From: Alviniconcha marisindica | Taxonomy: Eukaryota; Mollusca; Gastropoda; Provannidae | NCBI GenBank assembly: GCA_018857735.1 | Contig: JABMCL010003710.1 | Span: 20,001-84,000 of the forward strand | Reading direction: 5' to 3' | Length of the DNA: 64,000 nucleotides | Translations under genes and position numbers: made by a program | Part shown: positions 12,348 through 25,781 of the stretch, piece by piece | Position numbering within the stretch: position 1 is the first letter of the stretch | Layout of the letters: each line of letters opens with the position of its first letter | The notes under the pieces: model-generated | The model's input: the letters and a program-made list of their open reading frames with translations, nothing else | Database searches by the model: none | What the model was told of the DNA's origin: nothing

Positions 12348-12664
12348 GTGAGCCGGTTTGGCCTAGCGGTAAGGCGTTAGGCTGGTAAGCAGAAGGACCT
12401 CGGTTCGAATCCGCTTCGGCTCTCCTTTCTCTTCAAAATTGTGGTCTGTGGACACTGTCTTGTGATTTTGTCCCTCACAATTAATGAAACATTAAAATGG
12501 CTCTCATCAATGCCCATCTTAATGCAGGAGTCATTCTGGTGGTGACAGTGTAGCGATAGGTATATAATTTCCCTCTCCTCCCACCTCCGTACCCCCCCCC
12601 CCCCCCCTTCTCTCCGTCCCTAATAAGCTTTACGGTTTCTGTGGACGTTAAGCACCATGTTTAC
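12348..12664 (+). mobile_element. SINE A, full length
   Basis: Head GTGAGCCGGTTTGGCCTAGC, GGTTCGAATCCGCTTCGGCT, body, internal C run (12593-12607) and the 3' end TTTCTGTGGACGTTAAGCA. An imperfect duplication (GTTACATATA left, GTCACATATA right) flanks it. Confidence 0.93.
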
Positions 12665-13860
12665 GTCACATATACAATGTTTTTGGTTGCTTTGGCTAGC
12701 CACTATTTTGGTGGATCTGTTTTCAAGCACACAACACGACTTGTGTACTACGTTTTGTGAACTGTTTACTTAATAAGTACTTAAACATTTCACAAAGAGA
12801 GTATATCCGCTCCCTTGGTTTCGAATTCGAGATATGTATGACACTGAGCACACGCGTACATTATTCTCGCATTTTGCAACCACACCTCGCAGTTTTTGAA
12901 ATATTACCTGAATCATATCCCAAACAGTTTCACGCAGTCTGGATTCTCTGCGTTGCAGTCAGCTTGGTCCCCGCGGTCCGTTCTGCACCATCTGGGCACT
13001 GCTGATAGTGGGACAACGGCCGGGCGTCCTTGGGCCTCCCTGGAGGCCAAATGTTCTCCTCTGTGGTGTTGACTTCCTGTTGCTCGTTTGTCTCTTTCTG
13101 CTCCTGTCGATAAAGTCTGGCGGCCTTTCAGTCAGAGTCGAGAGACGATGTACGAGCTGTCGCTTAGTTCTACGGCAGTTTTATGCCGACGACAATGGGC
13201 TCTTTGTTGGTGTTAGAATATCACTTACGTCATGCGTTTGTGTCATTACTGAATCTGGCCTGTACCACTGCACAGGAATCTGACGTCAGTGTAGAAAATG
13301 AGAAGAAAATGGGGTGGTTTTGCATGCTTTGTTATGCTGTCAATAATTCTTGGTATTTCTGTTGCGAATGTGTGAGTGCCATGTCACACCTGAAACTGGC
13401 GTGATTCTATCAGAGGGGCAAAAGAAGGCATATATTATAATTATATAAACGAGTTTAAACCAAAAGTGGATTATTTGCTAACATGCGTGACGTATATGGA
13501 TAATATGTGCAGTGCTTTCAGTGACACAGTAGTGCCTTCGGTGGACATCTTTATTTAAATTGATAGTCTTGACCTGCGCTATCATTTCAGGTTACACTCT
13601 CATAGCCACGAGAAGCAATTTGCAGGACAGCATGGCTGGTTTGAGCTAAAATGCCGATGGCATATAAAATACTGATGGCATATAGTATATATAATATATA
13701 TGTCGCTGGGCTTTAAAAATAACGTCTTAAAGTCGACCTGCGTGGCTTCTCGGAACGGCGAACTACTTACACAAATCGGAAATTTGTGATTGGCTGTATC
13801 AGTATCACACACCATTTAATGCGAACACAACAACAACACACACCATATTTAACGCAAATA
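12665..13860. other. No supported gene
   Basis: I looked for exons in the open frames at 12757-13404 and found no recognisable protein and no convincing splice pairs. Sequence appears unique. Confidence 0.45.
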
Positions 13861-13861
13861 C

Positions 13862-13983
<122 letters not shown>

Positions 13984-14800
13984 CAAATCTTCCTCCGTAG
14001 GCATTCATTCTTATGTTTACTGTGAACCAAAAATTTGAGAAGTTCTGGCTCTTGATTTCGAAACAAACCAGCCCATTAAGAAACTGAATTTTAAAATTTG
14101 CCTAGCTGATGCAAGCCTACATGTAGGAAACAACACAAAATTATGCTCTGTCCGGCGGTAGATTTCGTGAGCAGACTTATCCGTGTAGTTCACATAGACA
14201 TGGACAGCTTAACAAGGCGGTGAGCCATCATCTGACATGCTGGATGGATGACCTGTCACATTCAGGGAGACTGGCCGGTGATGTGATCGTTAAAATCTGG
14301 ACTTACATGCTTTTTGCTCGGGGCGTTGGACACGGACCAGACTTTGTAACGTTGGTACTAACTGTTGTAAAATTTGGAATAACTTTCGTAACCCTCTCTG
14401 GACTCCTTTAGATCTAACATCAAGACCTTTCCTTTTTATGAAACAGTAGACGTGTCCTGCTTTGCGCTTCGCGTTGCTATCTTCCTCCGCTCCAAGTCTT
14501 AAATTGTTATCAGTTTAAGTATGGTGGAAACTAACTTGTGTGTAGTCAATGTACTCGTCTGTGCAGGTGCTTTTGTGTATGTTTCTGCGTGTATGCGCTT
14601 AGAATGGGTTTCTCCGGGCACGATTTTGCGCTGTACAAATACTTTAATTATTTATTTACTGTTCTAGTGTTTGTAGTAACTTGCCTGCTTTCCAGTAGTT
14701 CTGCTCAATGTTATACTTAGTTGTGATAGTTTGTATTCATTTTGGAAACTGAGACTAGGAGTCGTCTTGTCGCCTAATGAAAAAGCATGCAAAAGGTGCT

Positions 14801-14945
14801 AATAAAGACCTGAGTCGCCTACGGTGACTCACACATGGCCTGCGTGTACATAAACGTGTACGAGGATGTACATCTGGAGGAGTTTATGTACCTTGTATTT
14901 ACACGCATGCCATGTGAGAGTCACCGTAGGCGACTCGGGTCTTTG
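14801..14945. repeat. Family C inverted pair (fold-back)
   Basis: AAAGACCTGAGTCGCCTACG at 14804 is the reverse complement of CGTAGGCGACTCGGGTCTTT at 14925, one mismatch apart. The inner parts (CATGGCCTGCGTGTACATAAA and its partner near 14885) also pair. The right arm is the + strand C unit: GGAGTTTATGTACCTTGTAT then TTACACGCATGCCA. The same inverted arrangement recurs at 54640-55010. Confidence 0.82.
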
Positions 14946-14949
14946 TTGT

Positions 14950-16275
14950 TGATTCTGCACGAGCGCTCTGGGCCTCGGTTCTGTTTCAGATTTCTGCTAA
15001 TACAATTTTTTTCTCTCCAAAGTCTGCTTGAAACACAAGTACTAGCAGGCGATGCAGGTTTTTGATGTTGTGTTCCTGAGATTTTTTTTCCAAGCGTTAA
15101 TAAACTCCCTTTGTTGACAATTACAAGAAGCCTTCCAACTTCTGAATAATGTCATGAGCACGCGCACGAGCGTTGGAAATGTTGAACGTTGTACTTCTGT
15201 TATCGTAAAACTGAAATTATGTTATCCTGCCAGATTTGCCCCCTATTCTCGGTTGCCAGTCATTTTGCGGGTTACAGTGTTTGCAGCCTTGCAGTTTTTA
15301 TCATGACGCGTCCCTCCTCTGTATCTCACCTTGTTTTCTGCCCGGGATGGCAGGAGTATGGCCCACTTTCACTGCTGGTTGTAGAACACGCTGCAAGGTC
15401 CGATTGCCTTTACGGCGCATCGTTCTGACACGCCTATCAGGCAAAGATTTGTGCAGAGCTCTATACGCTCTTTGTATCGGGGGACAAACAGAACAGGCCT
15501 TGATTTGAACTGCCAAAAATTTGTACCTGATAAAAGTTAGACTTGATAGACTGCTTGTTGTGGGCTCGGATATATATATCTTTGTTCTGTCGATTCTCCT
15601 TTTGAAAGGTTCCTGTGTACAGACACTGCCGTGGCTATAATGACTTTGGCCTTCGCAAGGAAATAGCATCGCAAACCCGGCATCTTCGTGCAGGAACCTG
15701 GTAGAGACAGAGGTGTAGTACTACTAAGTGTTATGGGCATAGGTTGGGTCAGCTCCCTTCCCTCCTTTCCTCGCCACCTTCTCGCACAATTTCTGAGATT
15801 TCAACCCTTCCAGTGCCACTTCGGAAACAGTTCCGTCTCGGCGTTAAACTGACAGACGGAGTTGCCGAGTTCTTTGAATCCGGCTTTCCTTGCCAACTGG
15901 ACCCTTACTTTTATTATTATGTAAGTGTGCGAACACATTCTTCAAGGTTGTGATGAGCACACCGCGGATGATCCAGGGAACCAGTTTCTCTTCCGTTCTG
16001 GTTGCTGTTGGCCAAGTTCTAGTTCAGACCGCGATGAAAAAACGAGTTTCGAGTGCACAAACTGAAACCAATAATTATGAAGGTTAAAACAGTTATTTGC
16101 CTGAATACCAAAAACATTTTTGTTTCGCATAAGAGGTAGGCTAGACGAGGATATAGTATGATCTTTGCGGGTTTTTTCCTGTTTATTACTTTAACGAAAA
16201 CCGGCAGTGACCTATGAACAGTCAGCCCTGTCTCCTCTTATAGTTATATATTAACTTTGATAATCTAGTTTGAAC
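14950..16275. other. No supported gene
   Basis: Only a possible C-family end (TTAATAAACTCCCTTTGTTGA near 15097) stands out. The frame of 122 codons on the - strand at 15301-15669 resembles no protein I know. Confidence 0.45.
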
Positions 16276-17280
16276 TGGTCGAGGTCGTGTTGAAAATTGA
16301 AGAAGATATCATATCAGTGTTTAGCTCTTACCGTTCATTATCTAGATAAATATATTACGTGCTAATTCTCCTGTGCTGTTTGCAGGCATTTTTTCTATGC
16401 ATGGACAAAGCTTTGACGTGTTATTTTAGTCATTATCTTTCCTTATCGCCTATAAAGTATCACCGGTTGAGATTCGTATTGAAAATTGAAGTAGATTCAT
16501 TGCTTGACTCATTATCTAGGTCTGTTATGTAATAATTATTCTCGGTGTGTTGTGTTTACAGGCAGTTCTGTGCCTGTGCAAATCTTTGACTTATTATCCT
16601 AGTTATTGTCCGTCCGCTTTGCTTGCCAGTTACCGCTGGTCGAGATTCGTGTATGAAGCAAGTGTCAGTGTTTGACTCAATGTCTAGGTCTATTTATGTG
16701 ATAATTCTCGGTGTGCTGTTTACAGGCAGTTGTGTACATGTGCAAATCTTTGACTTATTGTCCTAGTTATTATCCTTCCTCATTGCCTGCCAGTTACCGC
16801 TGGTCGAGATTTGTGTGTGAAGCAAGTGTCAGTGTTTGACGCATTATCTAGGTCTATTTATGTGATTATTCTCGGTGTGTTGTTTACAGTTGTGTGCATG
16901 TGCAAATCTTTGACTTATCCTAGTTATTACCCTTTCTCGTCGCCTGCTAGTTACCACTGTTCAAGATTCGCATTGAAAACTGATGCAGATTCGGTGCTTG
17001 ACTCATTACCTAGGTCTGTTATGTGATAATTATTCTCGGCGTGTTGTGTTTACAGGCAGCTGTGTGCATGTGCAGATCTTTGACTTATTATCCTAGTCCG
17101 TCCGCATTGCCTGCCAGTTACCACTGGTCGAGATTCGTATGTGAAGCAAGTGTCAATGTTTGACTCAGGACATTATCTAGGTCTATTTATGTGATAATTC
17201 TCGGTGTGCATATGCAAATCTGACTTATACTAGTTATTACCCTTCCTCGTCGCCTACCAGTTACCTCTGGTTTAGCCATT
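16276..17280. repeat. Satellite-like tandem array, about 165-190 bp monomers
   Basis: GAGATTCGT-type words occur at about 16275, 16469, 16640, 16806, 16963 and 17129. Each is followed by TGACTCA..TCTAGGTCT, ATTCTCGGTGTG.TG, TTACAGGCAG, TGTGCAAATCTTTGACTTAT and CCTGCCAGTTACC. There are about six monomers. Some carry TTGAAAATTGAAG after the GAGATTCGT word and others GTGAAGCAAGTGTC, giving two monomer types. Confidence 0.85.
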
Positions 17281-18059
17281 GCGTCTTTCCACGATTTGCG
17301 GGGCACAAACACAGATGCAGGTGACGCCATCAGTTACGGTCAGTTTACGTCCCAGCTGGCATCAAAGGCACGACCCCTCATTAACGGGTGCCTCTGAGGA
17401 CGTGGAGGGAACCTTCAGGTCCGCTACCCCGCTACGGCCGCACAGGGGGCAGGGCTATCAGGCCGCGTGCTGACCAGTGCTACGTTTGTGTACAACTGTT
17501 TCTGTGCTCAACTTCACGGCATGGACCTATATTATGTACATTATATATATATATATAGGTCCCTGTTCACGGTGTGTGCCCTCTCTGGGATTATGTTGTC
17601 GTTTTTTTCCCTCTGGGCAAGGAGAGAATGGGTTAGAAGCTGTGCATTCTGTACACATCATTCATATTTAATGTGTGTAGAAAGGAGTTCGATCTACTGC
17701 CATTGCAGTCGCTTTATTCTTGATAATAGCATTACTGTGCACGCCCCGCGCATCGCTTTCCAGCACCTTCCTTTTTGGAGGAAGGATGTCGTGTACCAGT
17801 GCTTGGAGTTTGTTTATTATGTTTCGCGTCCTTTCAAAACGACGCGATGAACGTGCTTTTCACGACGGTGTTGCTGTGCCACGGGCCCTCAGAGGATTGA
17901 GGATAATTATATTATAATACTGAAGTTGCAAGATGTTGGTTATAACTCCGCATGCGAAAGAGTTGAACACAAATACTGATAACCGTTCTTGAAAAATTCA
18001 GACAGGATACTGTTTTCATATTTCTCCCAGCCCTGTAATTACAGGGAATGGAATAAATC

Positions 18060-18089
18060 TCACTCCGTCTCTCACTCTCTGTCTCTGTC

Positions 18090-18122
<33 letters not shown>

Positions 18123-18135
18123 TTTTGTTTCTGTC

Positions 18136-18170
<35 letters not shown>

Positions 18171-18215
18171 CACTCTCTCTCTCTCTCTCATACACACACA
18201 CACGCGCGCGCGCAC
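18060..18215. repeat. (CTGT)n/(CT)n microsatellite
   Basis: CTCTGT, CTGT and CT blocks, ending in CA and CG alternations. Confidence 0.93.
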
Positions 18216-18358
18216 GATCACACGCACAAACAAGTCACATGCAACAATCTGCGCGAGTTCCTTCTCTTCTCCAAAGCGATTTGGATTGAGAAGAAATATT
18301 TAAGAGAGTTTGAGGAGAAAAGAAGAAGAAAAAGGAAAGAAGGAAGAAAAAAGGAAAG

Positions 18359-18380
18359 GGGGGGGGGGGGGGGGGGGGGG
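18359..18380. repeat. Poly-G run
   Basis: About 22 G after an A- and G-rich tract. Confidence 0.95.
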
Positions 18381-18711
18381 GAGCTGTTCCCAGCCGCAAT
18401 TTCAAACCTACTGTATAACCAGTGCTATGGGCTTTTGTCCATGTGGCCGTATCTCATGCTGGATGAATAAATCCCCACTTGAGCCCGACTGATTTATCGT
18501 TCCTCCTGTCACAACCACACACATCCAATGAACTCGCGGATCGTCTGTCTTTTTCACTTTAGAAAAGAGACCCCTGACCTTATCGCTGCGGTCTTTCATA
18601 CTGATCTTCTCGACTGTAAGGGCACTCGAGGAGGTCGAGATGAATTTGGAACACCTGCCAGGTTCACGTCAGTGAAGAGGTTTTGGTTTTAAGTTGTATT
18701 TAACCTTGTAG

Positions 18712-18811
18712 TGAGCTGGTTTAGCCAAGCGGTAAGGCGTTGGCTGGTAAGCAGAAGGACCTCGATTCGATTCCGCTTCGGCTCTCCTCTTTCTTCAAGT
18801 GTTGTGGTTTG
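18712..18811 (+). mobile_element. SINE A, tRNA-like head only
   Basis: GTGAGCTGGTTTAGCCAAGCGG ... GATTCGATTCCGCTTCGGCT then CTTCAAGTGTTGTGGTTTGG. The body and tail are absent, so this is a 3'-truncated or recombined copy. Confidence 0.85.
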
Positions 18812-18892
18812 GTTTAAGCCAAAATATTTTGCTAACAAAATAAAGATACAATGAAAATTTTACGTAAAAGATGCGGTGACGACACTGGCCAA

Positions 18893-18952
18893 CCTTTTGT
18901 TCAGTGTTGCTTTACGTCCACAGAGACCGTAGGGACTATTAGGGACGGGTTG
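18893..18952 (-). mobile_element. Family B fragment
   Basis: TTCAGTGTTGCTTTACGTCC ACAGAGACCG ... TTAGGGACGGG is the 3' half of B on the - strand. Confidence 0.75.
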
Positions 18953-19376
18953 GCCAACCAGGAAGCGAACGCAGATCTAGATCCGCGGATCACTCCGTTA
19001 ACACACCGGAGTGTCCGCGGGCTTTAGGATGCAAGGGGGAATGTAGATCATGTAGGGCTAGGGCTAATCCAGTCATAAAATCATAACCCTAGCCCAAACA
19101 CTAGCCTTTCCCTAAACATGCAAAATGTGTGCTACGGAAGAGCAGTGTATAGAAGGTACGTCATGTGACCGAAACAACCAATCAAAGGTCGGTCCTGGTG
19201 CTATGGCTAGCCGCATGTGTCAGTGCGGGTTTGAAATGGACAGGTGATGCGCGCTTTGTATGCTCTTTGCAATTGCGCGTTTGTGGATCACTCCGATTGA
19301 AGAGATACTGGTATTGGAGGCATATGTAGACCGTGTACCCCCCTCCCTTACCCAAGCGTGAGAACGGGCATGCGCT

Positions 19377-19378
<2 letters not shown>

Positions 19379-19455
<77 letters not shown>
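19379..19455. repeat. (GT)n microsatellite
   Basis: About 36 GT units. Confidence 0.97.
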
Positions 19456-19456
<1 letters not shown>

Positions 19457-20440
19457 CGCTATATGCTCAGAGATCAGTGTCGCACTAAAGTCTGTGGTTC
19501 AGTACAGATTGGGACGTTCGATGGTACAGCAGTATTTTTTATTTTTTTTTTTTTATTGGTATTTTTGTGGCTGTTGTCTGTCGGCTGCGATTGAAATGGC
19601 AACAGATTAATCTGCTTGTATGTTGCTTTTTACGCTGAGGTTTTGAAGAAAGAATGATTGGACGGAAAGTAAAGTAAGCGGGTTCAACGTGAAACTGCTG
19701 CTTACTTTTGTCAGCGGTGTAGGGTTTTTTAAGTTAAAAAAGAAGAAGGTTTTCTCGAAAACAGTGTCAATCGTGCGGTTGGACTCTATCGCAGGCAAAC
19801 CAATCACTCAGTTTGAACTGATTTTATTGCAGACCAGTTTCTTTGTGGTTTTTCATCAAGTATTGTGCATAAAATAACTACTGTGCTATTTCTTCGGGTA
19901 CATACATGTATTTCTTTTCTTTTTGCGTTGCCGATTTTTAAACTGGGCAATTAATAGCAGTGTGTGATTTCCCTTTACTCACCGAGTGGGGCTTGGGTTT
20001 GGTTGTAAATTCTAACCCGCCAGGACCAATAAAATCGCCGCCAGTATGGTCAAACTACTCATCGGTTTATACCTCTCATCAGCGTTCACAATTCCAACAT
20101 AGTCAAATCTTGCTGAACGAATCTAGTCGAACTAGGCCACGCCTGATTGGCTAATTGGTGTTAATGGCACCCTCTGGTGGCCTGATTGGAACTAGCGTCC
20201 AAGGGAGGCAACAGCTGCCTGTGCGTTTCATTGTGCTGTTGGGCAAGGGCAGATGACTGCCTCGGGCGAAAGGTCCTAGGGGGAGATCAGCGGGGGCACG
20301 TTGTGTGTTGGACAGGTCTTTTGGCATGGACGATGTATGCTGACACCTACGGTCTTTGATGGCACAGCCAGCCTGTGTCGCTCTGCAAACAGAGAATTGA
20401 CCTCCTTCCTCAGCCCCCCCCCCTCCTCCCAGCCCCCCAC
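19456..20440. other. No supported gene
   Basis: No coding frame of note and no recognised repeat. Confidence 0.45.
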
Positions 20441-20444
20441 CCGC

Positions 20445-20963
20445 ACCCCCTCTCTCTCTTTTTGCTACTATCTTTGAGTATTACAGTTTTTGAGGTCTCT
20501 GTCTTTCTCTCTCTGTCTCTCTGCCGACCCCCCCATCTCTCTCTCTCTCCCCCCCCCCCCCCCCGTCTGTCTCTCTGCCCCCCCCCCCTCTCTCTCTCTC
20601 CCAAATAATAATAATCTGCGCAGTTGTCCATCGTCCGGACCAGGGCTGAATGTTATTACCATCGGTTGGCAAGTAAAGAATCTTCCCTCTCTGTCTCTGT
20701 CTCTGTGTCTGCCTCCCTCTCTTCTCTCTCTGTCCCTCTGTCTTTCTGTCTGTCTCTGTCTCTCTGTGCCCCCCCCTCTCTGTTAGCAACGCTAATATGC
20801 ACAATGGTCCATCGTTCGGACGAGGGCTTAGTTGGTTGGTGCTTTCAGCCCAGTCAACCACACAGTTATATTAGGGCTGGGATAAAAAAGAAGAAAAAAA
20901 GAGAAAAAAGCCTACATGTTTATTACCATCGGCTCGTAAATAAAGAATCTGATCTCCCTCAGG

Positions 20964-21042
<79 letters not shown>
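20445..21042. repeat. CT/C-rich arrays with a duplicated spacer
   Basis: CT, CTGT and C-run arrays alternate with two copies of one spacer. GTTGTCCATCGTCCGGACCA at about 20622 and ATGGTCCATCGTTCGGACGA at about 20803 both lead to TATTACCATCGG and GTAAA(G/T)AAAGAATCT. The second copy contains an F insertion. Confidence 0.8.
20836..20882 (-). mobile_element. Family F short element
   Basis: On the - strand it reads CCTAATATAACTGTGTGG TTGACTGGGCTGAAAGCACC AACCAAC, matching the F consensus and its CCAAC tail. It lies in the second copy of a duplicated spacer and is missing from the first, so it came in after the duplication. Confidence 0.8.
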
Positions 21043-21044
<2 letters not shown>

Positions 21045-21712
21045 GTAGCTTAGCAAGGACTAATTGTTAGACAGGTTTTTGACTGAACCTAAACTACAAT
21101 CCTTGTAAAATAAAGTTTTCGAGAGTTCAGTTGAGGGGGGTGGGGGTGGGGGGTGCGGGCGAGCGCTGGCCATTGCTTTTGTGAAACATTGCATACAACA
21201 ATCCTGATAAAAGCAATCAAATAAAAATTTAAAAGAAATAAATCAGTGTGAACACTACGCTAACACTTTATCGTGCTTCAAACGCTCCAGCTACCGGAGA
21301 CTCAGTCACAGATTGACATCGACACTGTCTGCGTCGTACAACTCCGATCAGACACACGACTTCGCTGCTCTGGTATCTTTGCTGCGATAAAGTCCGGGCC
21401 TCTCTGACGTCGACCAGGACGTCACGCCGCACCTGTGAATGCCCGTCATGCTCAGCTACCACTGTGAATTCTCATAGGGACTAGCAACGCCTGTGAGAAG
21501 GCACTTGAACCTACTTATCCATCCTCCATTTACGATCTTCCTGTGATGTCTACCCTTGTGATTGAGAGCTGTGTTCTGCCGATGATATGCCGTACCCGAT
21601 TCCCCTCTAATTGGTGCTATCTGTGGAATCTTAATGCGGTGGTCATGGTAGTGTGCTGAAGGTTTTCTTCACACGCCAAGCGCCGATTTTCGATGTCGCA
21701 GTTGTTTCCCCC

Positions 21713-21951
<239 letters not shown>

Positions 21952-22260
21952 GTAGGTGGGGGTGGGGGTCTTTGATTAGAACATGTGTGTTGTTCATATT
22001 AAAAAAAGTTATTAAATTTTATGGTTTGGTTTGAATAAAACACGTGAAAATGCGTGAAAACAGTAGATAGTAGACTGTTATAATGTCAGCGAAATTTAAC
22101 AAATAATGAATGCGTTAATATGACTCAATAACCAAAGAAATGAAAGAAGTGAACTTTATATGTGCATGAATCAGTGAAAACGAAACTCGTTAAGCAGGAA
22201 TCGATTGGCGGGCAGATAAACAAATAAGTCTGCCAGGTATACACGACTAAGTAAACGGGG

Positions 22261-22261
<1 letters not shown>

Positions 22262-22343
<82 letters not shown>
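22262..22343. repeat. (AC)n microsatellite
   Basis: About 41 AC units. Confidence 0.97.
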
Positions 22344-22345
<2 letters not shown>

Positions 22346-22597
22346 TAAAAACAACAACAAAAACGCAAACAAACAAAAACAACTCCACACACAGGTATAC
22401 TAAAGATGTTTTTGTTGTTGTTCATATAATGGTCACCATACCGTGCACTACAAATTTTGAATGGATATTTTATTCAATATTGGGACTCTTCCTCGTTTAC
22501 ATTCTCAGTGACTCAAGTACAGGTCTATTGGGTTTGCTCTTCATCTAATGGCCCATCGAGGACGCTTTCAAGGTCCTCAGGCATGGCTCTGGCTTCT

Positions 22598-22686
22598 TCT
22601 AATGTTGCTTTACGTCCACTGAGACCATCAAGACTATAAGGGACGGGGAGCCCAGGACGGCCACCTCGATTTTCACACAGCTCCCA
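22598..22686 (-). mobile_element. Family B retroposon
   Basis: On the - strand GGAGCTGTGTGAAAATCGAG, GTGGCCGTCCTGGGCTCCCC and CAGTGGACGTAAAGCAACATT. Complete unit of about 88 bp. Confidence 0.88.
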
Positions 22687-22689
22687 GGA

Positions 22690-24295
22690 TCTTCGGCTTA
22701 ATCTCCCTGTCCATAAAACGGTCACGGTTTTGTCTTTTGTAAAACATTAACGTTGGTGAGGAGCGTGCCATGGGAACCTTGACTCGGTGTAAAGTACTGG
22801 TAGTACGCCTGTAGACAGCCGTTAGCTTACATCGCCAAGGTGATTGCGGCCATAGAAATGCCAACGCTTGCTCGCCAACCCCCTGTGGGTCTGCAACACC
22901 CCCGGTGAAGAGGCCGAGGAGGAGGGGAGGTCACCGACCAGACAATGCGACAGTGTCATTATCTGCTCCTGGCTGCAGCTTGCCTCATTACTTCGCTCAT
23001 TGTTCACACGCTTCGACTGAGCAGCTGACCATGCCATAGATACTAATAGACAATGGCTGGTCGATGGAACGGGGATGACATGGACTTACTTTAAGGTTTG
23101 TGAGTCTGGCGTCTAGAGCAGGAAGCGGGGAGGTCGGTTTTTCGATCAGTGGACATCGTGAGGAACTGATACGACACTGTGAATGCGCGTGTCACCTCAC
23201 TAGGGGGGCAAAAGGGGGGGGGGGGGGGGGGGGGCACGGAAACCGGCACCATAGACACAGAGTTGCCTACGCCAGTCCAGTCACAGCGGGAGAAAAATGA
23301 TTTCAAAACATCTGCATCCGTTCCCGAAAGACTAGAGACGGGGAGGGGTCGAGGGATGAGAAAGAAGACGTTTAGAACCACCGGCGACGGAGCTGGAGAA
23401 TCACTTTCGTTCCCCGTGGAGTCATCCGAGTGGTTTGGCTGTGTGGCAGTGAGTGAAATACAACTCGGGACGTGTGCGCAACATCTCCCAGCACAGGAAC
23501 GCAGTATTTGGTCGTGGGTGGTGGTGGATGGGGAAACGGTGGGGAGTGGAGATTTGCGTCATCGTTGGACTCGTTAACATCATCAGCAGCTCGTGGCAGC
23601 TCCTAATGACGTCACGTGATTGTGCTCATCTCTTCGTCTGCTGCCGTGGTGAGATTGGGTTTTGTTTAGTTTACGAGAAAGGTTTTCGCTCGCCTGTCAA
23701 AGACGTTGACTGTGATTGGTTGCTTTTGCATTGAATTCACTGTCTTCAAGGCTGAACAGTACTGAACAATTTATGCCTTAAAATTCTGCTACATTAAAAC
23801 ATGATCTCTCTATCTCTTTGTCTCTGTCTGTCTGTCTGTCTTCCGGTCCCACCCCCCTCTCATAATTTTTATGATCACTGCAAGCATCTGAAAATATCCT
23901 TTCGGGTTTCCCCGATTGTTTTTCGGCATTTCTTGTTGCTACATAATTAGGCGAGTTAGTAATTGGATTTTAGCGTACAATTAAGCGACAAACGCGTGCG
24001 ATGTAGGCCTATGTCTCGCTACCAAATATTCTATCGTCATTAATTTATTTCATGGGACGTGAGCGTTTCAAGCATCAGTGTCATCTGACGATGGTGTACC
24101 ACGAAAGTAGAAATTAATTAAGTTAATTCTGATGAAAATCCAGAGCTGTCTAGGAATTCTTCTTCTGAGTCTGGTTTAGATCAAACTAGAGAGCCTACAC
24201 TTTTGCGGTAATATCTTTGATCAAATATAGGTCTGTACACCACAACAAATCTGAAACATCTATGACTGCTAGTGTTCTAAAAAAAAAAAAACACA
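22690..24295. other. No supported gene
   Basis: Holds a G run (23215-23234). The 132-codon + frame across that G run has no recognisable domain. Apart from short CTGT repeats at 23824-23840 nothing is identified. Confidence 0.45.
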
Positions 24296-24297
24296 TA

Positions 24298-24640
24298 GAA
24301 GGTTAAAAGAAATGGTAATTTAATATGGCAAGAGAAAACATTGCGATTTTTCGGGGTAAGCCGCTTTTTCGAGCGACAAAACAACAGTTAACAGTTAAAC
24401 GGTGAAAAATGAAAATGTATTTATCCGGTTTCAGTTGTAGTGTGTTCAGTGCCGCGAGTGTTAGCAGTGTTAATACAGCCGTATCGAGAAACACCCGACA
24501 CACTGAACACACCACAACTAAAACCGAATAAGTTTATTTGTTTTCGTCGCTTGAAAATGGGGCTTACCCCGAAAATCCCCACTTGTTTTGTATTGCCATA
24601 TTAAATTAGCGTTTCTTTTAACCCTTTATGTGTTTGGATT
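24298..24640. mobile_element. Family D fold-back element (copy 2)
   Basis: The outer left arm (AGGTTAAAAGAAATGGTAAT, AATTTAATATGGCAA, TTTTTCGGGGTAAG) pairs with the right arm (CTTACCCCGAAAATCC, TTGCCATATTAAATTAGCG, TTCTTTTAACC). A second, inner inverted repeat (GTAGTGTGTTCAGTG against CACTGAACACACCAC) forms the tip. There is no coding capacity. Boundaries are approximate. Confidence 0.85.
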
Positions 24641-25701
24641 TTATACACTACACTCTGCGGTAGTATATTTGATCAAATGTAGGCTTGTAGGCTTCGCGTA
24701 CTGGCAGGGATTTTGGCCCAATTTCTGCCTCTCTGGTTTATTCAACTTCATTTTTACCCCTTCCTCGGACGCAGTGCCGTGTGCTTATTGAATGGCGAGT
24801 CAGACTCGTGAAGCGTTGAAGCAGAAATGGCCGGAAAAACGCCCAGCATAGAGATGAACTAGGAGACTTTGTTGGTAGTTTGTAGGGTTGACTGCAGCGT
24901 CAGAATGACTTGAGATAGACACTTTATGCTTTGATGGAGTGTACTGTTTGCTTTCCACACCATCTCTCATTGCCAGCGACACCTCACACACTATCAGCTT
25001 CCGTTTAATTTCAAACTTCCTGTAACGCCTCCAGGAAAACACCTGTCAGTTGATTTTGTAAGCCTTGTCGTTCGAGCTCGTCCCAGCCGTATCGAGAAGA
25101 ACCGCGGGGACCCGAATTTATGACGTACGAAGGTAAACTCGTTATACGAGTGAGCAGCCGAGTTGTTTCAACGGCCGGCCGTAGGGCAGTGGGGGACCCA
25201 TGCGGTGCAGTTTAGACCAACCCTCCCGAGACCTCAGAGCTCCCGGAGCCTGGTTGCGGTTTGATTAGCGGAAGCTGGCGTTGTTTTCTCCCCACGGACC
25301 AAAGACACTGGGCACACTTATCTCTGCCACGGACTGAGCGGAAGAAAGGACTGTGTTCCCTTCCGATGCTTGCGTCCAGCACACCTGGGCTGGTATGCCT
25401 CCTCAGCGCAACAACACCTTGGGGATCGTCGGTTCTTTCCGCTGTGGTGGATGAACTGCGAACATCGTTAAAGGGTTTGGGAGATATTCGGGAGGCAAAG
25501 AGGGGATGCGGGTGGGGTGGTAATGGGATGCGGACGTACCTGAGACGTTTGGGAACAAGTGGGGTACGCCACAGTGTCCTGCCAATCAGTCAGGATTTGT
25601 TTGAGTATCGCGTGTGAAATGGTGCTTTGTTAGTCAGTAAAACACACACACGCGCACGCGCGCACGCACGCACGCACACACACAGAGTGACATACAGCGA
25701 T

Positions 25702-25781
<80 letters not shown>

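Noticed and set aside
17467..17850. 127-codon + frame with Tyr/Ile-rich segment
   Set aside because: It includes an AT array (17545-17558) and no known motif; a chance frame in AT-rich sequence is more likely.
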